This document shows positions 15,164-20,593 of a stretch of DNA of 20,593 nt, in pieces; positions within the stretch are counted from its first letter, which is position 1; each line of letters begins with the position of its first letter. The notes below the pieces were generated by a model. It had not been told where the DNA came from. It made no database searches and was given only the letters and a program-made list of their open reading frames with translations. A program made the position numbers and the translations under genes. This stretch comes from Leptospirales bacterium (GTDB lineage Bacteria; Spirochaetota; Leptospiria; Leptospirales; Leptonemataceae): contig JABAAI010000006.1 of NCBI GenBank assembly GCA_014238825.1, positions 1 to 20,593 on the forward strand, written 5' to 3'.

Positions 15164-16420
15164 TTGAAACTTTTATTAAATCTTTTACAAAAATTTGACC
15201 ACCACTTCCAAAAGGGAGGCAAATTAGAAAAACTCTATCCCCTCTGGGATGCTCAGACTAGCTTTCTTTTTAGCTCTGCTGAAACAACTGAAAATGGACC
15301 CCACGTCCGCGATTCCATAGACCTCAAACGAGTAATGATTATTGTTGTCGTTGCCCTCTTACCCTGCCTCCTCTTCTCATTCTATAACACTGGCTACCAA
15401 ACGGCTCGAGCCTACGGTGAAGCAGAAAATCTATTCTGGTGGCAACTTTTTTGTAATGGGATTTTGATTAACCTCCCCATTATCATCACAAGTTATGCTG
15501 TCGGTGGATTTTGGGAGTTGCTTTTTGCTGTAGTCCGCCGTCACAAAATAAGTGAAGGCTTTTTAGTTACTGGTATCCTCTTCCCTCTGATCCTACCTCC
15601 AAGCATACCTCTCTGGCAAGTAGCCATGGGAATTAGTTTTGGTGTAGTTATAGGTAAGGAAATATTTGGAGGAACTGGAATGAATATCTTAAACCCAGCC
15701 CTTAGCGCTCGTATCTTTTTGTTCTTCTCCTTTCCCATTAATATCTCTGGTGCTAAAGTCTGGGTCCGTCTTTTTAACTCAGAAAACAATATTATGGATC
15801 AAGTCCTAAAGCCATTCTTCTTTCATGACTGGTCAGCCAAAGTAATCGATGGCTTCTCTGGGGCAACAAGCCTACTAAGTGTGGCAGATGCTAAGCTAGG
15901 TAGCAATCCACTCGAAGCAATTGGACTAGAAGGCTATGCAAACTATGACTTCCTCGATATTTTTATAGGGCTAATCCCTGGTAGTATGGGTGAGACCTCA
16001 GTTATCGCATGTTTACTCGGAGCTATGATTTTGATACTTACTGGTGTCGGAAGCTGGCAGATTATGCTAAGCTGTGTCTTGGGAGCTATCTCCATGTCGC
16101 TATTTTTAAATCTATTCGCAAGCCCTGAGTTGCCAGCATTCCTTGCGATGCCATTCTATTATCAACTTGCATTGGGTGGCTTTGCCTTTGGTACCATTTA
16201 TATGGCCACTGACCCGGTTAGTGCTACCGCGACAAGCAGTGGTAAATGGATTTATGGTTTTTTGATTGGTGTCCTTTGCATTTTAATTAGAATATGGAAC
16301 CCCGCCTATCCAGAAGGGATGATGCTATCAATTTTATTTATGAATATCTTTGCTCCTCTCATCGATTATTTTGTAGTCCAAAGACATATTAAAAGGAGGC
16401 TTAGACGTGCCGAGAACTAG
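15164..16420 (+). CDS. nqrB: Na+-translocating NADH:quinone oxidoreductase subunit B
   Basis: Integral membrane subunit that carries covalent FMN and riboflavin and forms part of the Na+ path and quinone site. The flavinylation motif DGFSGATSLL puts FMN on T235 (T236 in Vibrio cholerae). About ten hydrophobic helices follow the soluble N-terminus. Other hallmarks are GIGKEIFGGTGMNILNPAL-like sequence (GVVIGKEIFGGTGMN, NPALSARIFLFFSFP) and FGTIYMATDPVSATAT near the end. At 418 aa the length is normal. The start is a TTG after AAAGAGA, a plausible ribosome-binding site; no ATG or GTG in this frame sits closer to the conserved KLLLNLLQKFD start. It overlaps nqrC by 14 bp, suggesting translational coupling. 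Flavinylation would need ApbE, not encoded here. Confidence 0.94.
   Translation: MKLLLNLLQKFDHHFQKGGKLEKLYPLWDAQTSFLFSSAETTENGPHVRDSIDLKRVMIIVVVALLPCLLFSFYNTGYQTARAYGEAENLFWWQLFCNGILINLPIIITSYAVGGFWELLFAVVRRHKISEGFLVTGILFPLILPPSIPLWQVAMGISFGVVIGKEIFGGTGMNILNPALSARIFLFFSFPINISGAKVWVRLFNSENNIMDQVLKPFFFHDWSAKVIDGFSGATSLLSVADAKLGSNPLEAIGLEGYANYDFLDIFIGLIPGSMGETSVIACLLGAMILILTGVGSWQIMLSCVLGAISMSLFLNLFASPELPAFLAMPFYYQLALGGFAFGTIYMATDPVSATATSSGKWIYGFLIGVLCILIRIWNPAYPEGMMLSILFMNIFAPLIDYFVVQRHIKRRLRRAEN
16394..16399 (+). promoter_or_regulatory. Strong Shine-Dalgarno of nqrC inside nqrB
   Basis: AGGAGG within the last codons of nqrB, 7 nt before the nqrC GTG. The best ribosome-binding site in the window; it establishes GTG at 16407 as the nqrC start. 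Confidence 0.8.
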
Positions 16421-17240
16421 GATTTACGTATTCGCCTTTGCTCTACTCGTCTCTGCCTTAGTAAGCATTGGGCTAGCCTTTGCCTCGACTCTCTTGCGTG
16501 ATGATCAGTTGCAAAGTGCGCGCCTATATGTAATTAAAAATATTATCGCTGTATCAGGATTTTCAAAGGAAGCACTCGAAAAACTAACTCAAAAAGACGC
16601 CAACACTACCATCAAGATATTTCACGATCAATTTGAAAGCAAGTTTATAAATAAAGCAAACGAGGAAGTCAGCCCTGAGTGGTTAAAAACCGAATTAAAA
16701 AAACTTGGCTATGCCACAGAAGAATTAGAAGCTATGGAAGCTTTTGAGCTGATAAATATTTTTAACTCTAAGCTAGCCTTACTTGCCAATGCCACGAATA
16801 AAAAAGTAGAAGAGTACGACCCACAGCTAAAACTACTCTTTCTCTATAAACCTAAGGATAAAGTTATCTCCTATATTATCCCTATCGAAGGCTATGGATT
16901 ATGGGACATGATTTATGGCTATGTTGCCCTTAAACCCGATCTAAACACGATCCAAGATATCCGTTTTCATAAGCATCAAGAAACACCGGGACTGGGTGGG
17001 GAATGCTCTGAGCCTTGGTTCACAAATATGTTTAAAGGAAAAAAGATATTGAATTCTACAGGTGACTTTGTATCTGTAGCTATTGTTAAGGGAAAGGCTA
17101 ATGACTTATATGCTTCTACTGACTTAAACCATTATGTTGACGGAATCAGTGGTGGCACAATAACAAGCAAGGGTATCACGAAATTTCTCAGAGAAGATTT
17201 AAGTTCTTATAATGTATATTTTAAAACAATACGGAAATAA
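16407..17240 (+). CDS. nqrC: Na+-translocating NADH:quinone oxidoreductase subunit C
   Basis: Membrane-anchored subunit with a periplasmic FMN domain linking electron flow between NqrB and the iron site of NqrD/E. One N-terminal helix (about residues 7-29) anchors a soluble domain. The flavinylation motif is DGISGGTITS (245-254), with T251 as expected FMN acceptor; the usual SGAT alanine is glycine here. ETPGLGGECSEPWF (192-205) is the conserved block preceding it. The GTG start has a strong AGGAGG, and 277 aa is near the family length. An insert rich in Lys/Glu/Asn (about 60-135) is typical of the variable region. nqrD starts 3 bp after the stop. Confidence 0.93.
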   Translation: MPRTRIYVFAFALLVSALVSIGLAFASTLLRDDQLQSARLYVIKNIIAVSGFSKEALEKLTQKDANTTIKIFHDQFESKFINKANEEVSPEWLKTELKKLGYATEELEAMEAFELINIFNSKLALLANATNKKVEEYDPQLKLLFLYKPKDKVISYIIPIEGYGLWDMIYGYVALKPDLNTIQDIRFHKHQETPGLGGECSEPWFTNMFKGKKILNSTGDFVSVAIVKGKANDLYASTDLNHYVDGISGGTITSKGITKFLREDLSSYNVYFKTIRK

Positions 17241-17243
17241 AAT

Positions 17244-17906
17244 ATGTTTAGCACAAAAAAATTAAAAAATCCACTATCCCTAGTCCTAGACAAGCAAGAG
17301 CAAACTATCGTAAAAGATCCTCTTTGGACAAACAACCCCATCACATTACAAGTTTTAGGTATTTGCTCAGCATTAGCAGTAACAACAAAGGTCAAGGTCT
17401 CTTTAGTTATGTGCATTGCTGTCGTGGTCGTCCTTAGCCTTTCCAATCTAGTGATTTCTGTAATCCGTAATTTCATCCCCCATAATATACGTATTATTGT
17501 GATGCTCTCTGTTATTTCAGCATTAGTGATTATTGTAGATCAAATACTACGCGCTCATTTCTTTGAGCTAAGTAAACAACTCTCTGTTTTTGTTGGTCTA
17601 ATTATTACAAACTGTATTATCCTAGGCAGAGCTGAGGGCTTTGCTATGCAAAATCCTCCTTGGCGCTCTTTCTTAGATGGTATAGGAAATGCTTGCGGTT
17701 ATAGTGCTATTCTGATGCTGGTCGCTTCTTTCCGCGAGATATTTGGTAGTGGAACATTTTTTGATTTTCAAGTAATACCACCTATTTTCTACGAAATGGG
17801 TTATCAAAACATAGGCTTAATGATTCTTCCGCCTGGTGCCTTTTTAATTCTAGGTTTGATAATCTGGTTACAACGGAGCATTTTAAAGCATTACGAAGAC
17901 TATTAG
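17244..17906 (+). CDS. nqrD: Na+-translocating NADH:quinone oxidoreductase subunit D
   Basis: Integral membrane subunit with about six helices that, with NqrE, holds an iron centre between the two proteins. The two cysteines expected as NqrD ligands are present: C41 in LGICSALAVTTK and C124 in ITNCIILGRAEGFA. Their 83-residue separation matches C29 and C112 of Vibrio NqrD, with this N-terminus 12 residues longer. NPPWRSFLDGIGNACGYSAIL and FREIFGSGTFF are further signatures. At 220 aa it is full length. nqrE normally follows, but an acylphosphatase gene does instead, so the run ends here. Confidence 0.93.
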   Translation: MFSTKKLKNPLSLVLDKQEQTIVKDPLWTNNPITLQVLGICSALAVTTKVKVSLVMCIAVVVVLSLSNLVISVIRNFIPHNIRIIVMLSVISALVIIVDQILRAHFFELSKQLSVFVGLIITNCIILGRAEGFAMQNPPWRSFLDGIGNACGYSAILMLVASFREIFGSGTFFDFQVIPPIFYEMGYQNIGLMILPPGAFLILGLIIWLQRSILKHYEDY

Positions 17907-17929
17907 TTCTTAATCTCAATCGTAATCTC

Positions 17930-18205
17930 ATGAAACAAATTCGTTTTGTTGTTTATGGTCTAGTCCAAGGAGTTGGTTTTCGTCAGTTCGTCTATAAAAA
18001 AGCCAATAAGCTAAGCTTAACTGGCTACGTAAAAAACCTTCTTGATGGCTCAGTAGAATGCGTTGCCCTAGGCACGAAAGAGCAATTAGCCAGTCTAGAG
18101 CAAAGCATAAAACGTGGCCCATCTTTTTCTCGTGTGGATTCGATAACTAGCACTCAAGAACAAATCCCACAAACCACATATACAAATTTTATCATCCAAA
18201 TATAA
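17930..18205 (+). CDS. acyP: Acylphosphatase
   Basis: Small cytosolic enzyme that hydrolyses acyl phosphates such as acetyl or carbamoyl phosphate. The signature VQGVGFRQF carries phosphate-binding R18, and GYVKNLLDGSVE carries catalytic N36. At 91 aa it is exactly the family size. It starts 23 bp after nqrD, in the place where nqrE is found in complete nqr operons, and may simply read through from nqr transcription. No Shine-Dalgarno is visible; the spacer instead has an 8-bp direct repeat taatctca (17911-17918 and 17923-17930) ending at the start codon. Confidence 0.9.
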   Translation: MKQIRFVVYGLVQGVGFRQFVYKKANKLSLTGYVKNLLDGSVECVALGTKEQLASLEQSIKRGPSFSRVDSITSTQEQIPQTTYTNFIIQI

Positions 18206-18219
18206 GTTTTTTTAACTAA

Positions 18220-18248
18220 TTGACAATTTCTATAACTCGCCTTAAGCT
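18220..18248 (+). promoter_or_regulatory. Weak candidate promoter of tsaB
   Basis: A perfect TTGACA (18220-18225) is followed 17 nt later by TAAGCT (18243-18248; 3 of 6 to TATAAT). Transcription would start near 18255, just ahead of tsaB. The -10 is poor, so the call is tentative. Confidence 0.25.
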
Positions 18249-18263
18249 GTCTATATGCTAAGG
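18240..18263 (+). promoter_or_regulatory. Imperfect hairpin over the tsaB ribosome-binding site
   Basis: CCTTAAGC (18240-18247) can pair with GCTAAGG (18257-18263) with one bulged A. The right arm contains AAGG, the only Shine-Dalgarno-like sequence for the TTG start at 18275. It could damp translation if transcribed, but it would be only partly included if the start site is near 18255. Confidence 0.2.
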
Positions 18264-19042
18264 TGCTTAAGTCTTTGAAGTATAAAGATGAAAACTGTCT
18301 TCTCTTAGACACAAGTAACCGTTGGATTTTATGTGCTGTCCATAATAGCAAAAAAAATGACAACAGAGATGGACTGGGACAAAACAAACAAGCAAGTCGC
18401 ACTATTCAAAACTCAAAAACTTGCTTCAAGCTTCTAGCAGGAATAATTCAAGAGCTTTGCCAAGAAGTTGATATCAAAAAACCCGATTGGATAGTTTGCA
18501 CAACTGGACCAGGCTCTTTTACAGGATTACGGCTTGGCGTCGCCTTTGCTCGCAATCTAGCTCAGTTATGGGAAATTCCCGTATTTGGAATACTTTCTTT
18601 ACAATTTTACTGTTATGATATACTCTGTAAAAATAAAGATTTTGATAATATTGCCATTATGCTTGATGCAAAACAAAGGCGTATCTTTGCTAGCACTTCA
18701 ACAAGAAAAGAAAATAATAATATTAGCCTCAAGACTAGGTCTAGTATTGTAGACGAGCCTCCTTTAGTATTCTTAAAGAAATTAAATAAAGAAAAAGATG
18801 CCAAAGCCAAATATAATATTTTTGCAGATGATCCAGAAAGCATTGCTAGATACATGCCAGAGGAAAGCCTAAGTCAATATAATATTAAAGATATGCCAAA
18901 TCCTGAGCCATCAAATCTCTATGAACTCGCTTCTAAATTAGGAGGCAAAAAAAAAGCCACGCATTGGAGGGAACTCATTCCTTTTTACCTAAGAAAGGAT
19001 CCAGCTCAAGCGACATTAGAAAAAGCAAAACTATCAGAATAA
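18263..19042 (+). CDS. tsaB: tRNA threonylcarbamoyladenosine biosynthesis protein TsaB
   Basis: Partner of TsaD in placing threonylcarbamoyl on A37 of tRNAs that read ANN codons. The ASKHA-fold opening NCLLLDTSNRWILCAV and the hallmark TTGPGSFTGLRLGVAFARNLAQLWEIPVFGILSL are clear. The end ELIPFYLRKDPAQ matches the family C-terminus. At 259 aa it is longer than the ~231 aa of E. coli, with Asn/Lys-rich inserts at about 31-48 and 150-200. The start is uncertain. GTG at 18263 is the longest frame, but a TTG at 18275, 11 nt after AAGG, gives an N-terminus (KYKDENCLLLDTS) closer to homologues. There is no ATG in frame. rnr follows after 70 bp. Confidence 0.88.
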   Translation: MLKSLKYKDENCLLLDTSNRWILCAVHNSKKNDNRDGLGQNKQASRTIQNSKTCFKLLAGIIQELCQEVDIKKPDWIVCTTGPGSFTGLRLGVAFARNLAQLWEIPVFGILSLQFYCYDILCKNKDFDNIAIMLDAKQRRIFASTSTRKENNNISLKTRSSIVDEPPLVFLKKLNKEKDAKAKYNIFADDPESIARYMPEESLSQYNIKDMPNPEPSNLYELASKLGGKKKATHWRELIPFYLRKDPAQATLEKAKLSE

Positions 19043-19112
19043 TTATTTAACTAGCCTTAGCCAATTCACAAGCTTACTAGCAATTAGGATATCCCATAAA
19101 CTAAAGATTAAT

Positions 19113-20593
19113 ATGTACTACAGAGGAAATAAACAAAATCAAAAGCAAGATCAAAGCTCAAAGCTAATTAGATTTTTAGAAGATAGAATAAACAAGAAAA
19201 TAAACTACAAAGATATCAAATCTCTGCTAGCCCCTGCTAATTCTAAAACAGCCAACCTTTCTGAAGATAAAATAGAAAAGATGCTAAAGAGCTTGGTTGA
19301 ATTTAACTTAATTAAAATTAAAGCTAAGATAATTAAGCCTAATAAAAAATTTTATCTGCATGGCAAAATTTCTTTAACCCCCCGTAAAATGGGATTTGTG
19401 AGCGTAACCGGAGTAACTAAAGATATACCTGACATTATGGTAGTCTCGCGATTTCTTAATGGTGCTTTAAGTCAAGATAAAGTGCTGATACGAATAGTTG
19501 AGTATTCAAGCGATCGCTTCTTTGGACATGTAATAAAAGTTACAGAACGCTTCCGCCACGAATATCGTTTACGCATTCTTGAAAAATCAAAGAGAAGACA
19601 AGGTCAATTGGGCCTACTCTTAGATATTAATCCTAACATGCTCCATGCCTACTTAGAACCAACAATAAAACTAAGAAACCCCAAGCCTTCTAGAAGATCT
19701 GATATGACTATGAAAACAAGTAAAATTAGAACCGCTAGTTCAGCTATAAAAGATTTTGAAAAAGATTCTGTAGTGATTGTAAGTTTAGACGGAAGTGAAG
19801 TAAATTATGATGGCAAATTTGTTTATAAAGCCAAGTTCCTGCGTATAGAAAAAGAAGAGGCTCGCGACTTAGATCTATCACGCATCCTAATGAAGTATAA
19901 TTTAAATATGAACTATCCTGATTTTAATAATGTAATAAATACTCTAGAAAATAAAATAACTAGTCTAGTAAAAAAGCCTCAGCTAAATCATTCTAAAAAA
20001 ACAGACTTAGAACCTAATAAAAATAATATTTCTGATTGGAATAAAAGAAAAAACTTTACAAATCTCTATACAATTACTATAGATGGAGAGCATTCCAAAG
20101 ACTTTGATGATGCCATTAGTCTTGAAATTATTTCTGATACTAAAGCCTTGCTATATGTTCACATTGCTGATGTTAGTTATTACGTCACACCCAAAAGCCA
20201 ACTAGACCTAGAAGCCCAAAGGCGTGGCACTTCCTATTACCTAGGCGACACTGTAATCCCAATGTTACCGGCCTACCTCTCTGAAAATCTCTGCTCACTC
20301 GTTGCTAATAAAAATCGTCTCAGCCTTAGTGCTAAAATTAAAATTAATTTTAAGACAGGAGAGATATTAAAATATGATTTCTACCGCTCTGTTATAAAAG
20401 TAAATCGAAGATTTACCTACGAAGAAGCAGAAACAAGAATCGACCAAGCTAAAAACAAGCCATTAACAAATCTTAACACTATTTGCAAAAATGATCCAGA
20501 GATGAAAAGTGATGCTTGGGAAATTGCTTTCTTAGGAGCCTTATGGGAACTCAGCAAAAAGAAAAAAGAACGTCGAATGAAGCAAGGCAGAAT
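19113..20593 (+). CDS. rnr: Ribonuclease R (3'-5' exoribonuclease), 5' part, cut by window edge
   Basis: Processive 3'-5' exoribonuclease for structured RNA. The frame stays open for 493 codons from ATG 19113 to the window end with no stop. Residues ~15-90 form the winged-helix-like start, followed by OB-fold cold-shock domains (HGKISLTPRKMGFVSV, SQDKVLIRIVEY, RFFGHVIKV). The RNB domain begins at TIDGEHSKDFDDAISLE, with metal-binding aspartates D324, D330, D332 and D333. HIADVSYYVTPKSQLDLEAQRRGTSYYLGDTVIPMLP and SENLCSLVANKNRLSLSAKI follow as in RNase R/II. A Lys/Asn-rich insert (about 285-312) separates the second cold-shock domain from RNB. RNase R is preferred over RNase II because of the extended N-terminal helix-turn-helix region; the S1 and basic tail lie outside the window. 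The ribosome-binding site is weak. Confidence 0.92.
   Translation, partial: MYYRGNKQNQKQDQSSKLIRFLEDRINKKINYKDIKSLLAPANSKTANLSEDKIEKMLKSLVEFNLIKIKAKIIKPNKKFYLHGKISLTPRKMGFVSVTGVTKDIPDIMVVSRFLNGALSQDKVLIRIVEYSSDRFFGHVIKVTERFRHEYRLRILEKSKRRQGQLGLLLDINPNMLHAYLEPTIKLRNPKPSRRSDMTMKTSKIRTASSAIKDFEKDSVVIVSLDGSEVNYDGKFVYKAKFLRIEKEEARDLDLSRILMKYNLNMNYPDFNNVINTLENKITSLVKKPQLNHSKKTDLEPNKNNISDWNKRKNFTNLYTITIDGEHSKDFDDAISLEIISDTKALLYVHIADVSYYVTPKSQLDLEAQRRGTSYYLGDTVIPMLPAYLSENLCSLVANKNRLSLSAKIKINFKTGEILKYDFYRSVIKVNRRFTYEEAETRIDQAKNKPLTNLNTICKNDPEMKSDAWEIAFLGALWELSKKKKERRMKQGR

Noticed and set aside
17911..17930. 8-bp direct repeat taatctca before acyP as a regulatory iteron
   Set aside because: Only two short copies, one running into the start codon, and no further support.
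1..20593. CRISPR arrays, tRNA or rRNA genes, insertion sequences, phage or toxin-antitoxin genes
   Set aside because: I looked for regularly spaced repeats, cloverleaf and CCA-like patterns, terminal inverted repeats and transposase motifs by eye and saw none.

Overview
The window is AT-rich bacterial chromosome with densely packed housekeeping genes. I find no phage, transposase, CRISPR array, rRNA or tRNA. Its content (Na+-translocating NQR, glutamate synthase, M3 oligopeptidase, stand-alone MnmD, anthranilate synthase, RNase R) points to a Gram-negative type bacterium. AT-rich members of the PVC group (Verrucomicrobiota, Chlamydiota) or a host-associated lineage would fit, but this is a weak inference from gene content and no marker gene here settles the phylum. 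Clear Shine-Dalgarno sequences are rare, with good ones only before nqrC, the antiporter and trpE. Several conserved enzymes carry low-complexity N/K/S/E-rich inserts.

Layout, left to right. Bases 1-128 are an upstream region with a weak promoter-like stretch. Bases 129-3185 (+) hold an M3 oligopeptidase (prlC/opdA type) and a monofunctional MnmD tRNA-wobble methyltransferase. Bases 3169-7018 (-) form a three-gene unit, trpE-trpG-nhaP type antiporter, whose last gene overlaps mnmD tail to tail. A 109-bp divergent control region (7019-7127) with nested inverted repeats separates trpE from purM. Bases 7128-13018 (+) hold purM and gltB, the large subunit of glutamate synthase, without gltD. Bases 13019-13383 are a decayed-looking spacer. 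Bases 13384-18205 (+) hold a VOC-fold protein, nqrA, nqrB, nqrC, nqrD and an acylphosphatase. Bases 18263-20593 (+) hold tsaB and the first ~493 codons of RNase R, cut by the window edge.

Two themes connect the genes. The first is nitrogen and glutamine use: the TrpG amidotransferase feeding TrpE, GltB recycling glutamine to glutamate, and PurM in purine synthesis. The second is the sodium cycle: NQR subunits A-D of a respiratory Na+ pump and a Na+(K+)/H+ antiporter with a nucleotide-binding RCK-like tail. tsaB and mnmD act in tRNA modification and RNase R in RNA turnover.

I do not see a new multi-gene system. The points most worth checking are: the nqr cluster that stops after nqrD although NqrD keeps the iron-ligand cysteines that require NqrE; a PurM in which the usual glycine-rich N-terminal loop is replaced by an Asn/Lys-rich linker; two mutually exclusive inverted repeats between trpE and purM; and the 365-bp spacer after gltB, which has an open antisense frame and shares a 15-bp sequence with the left end of the window.
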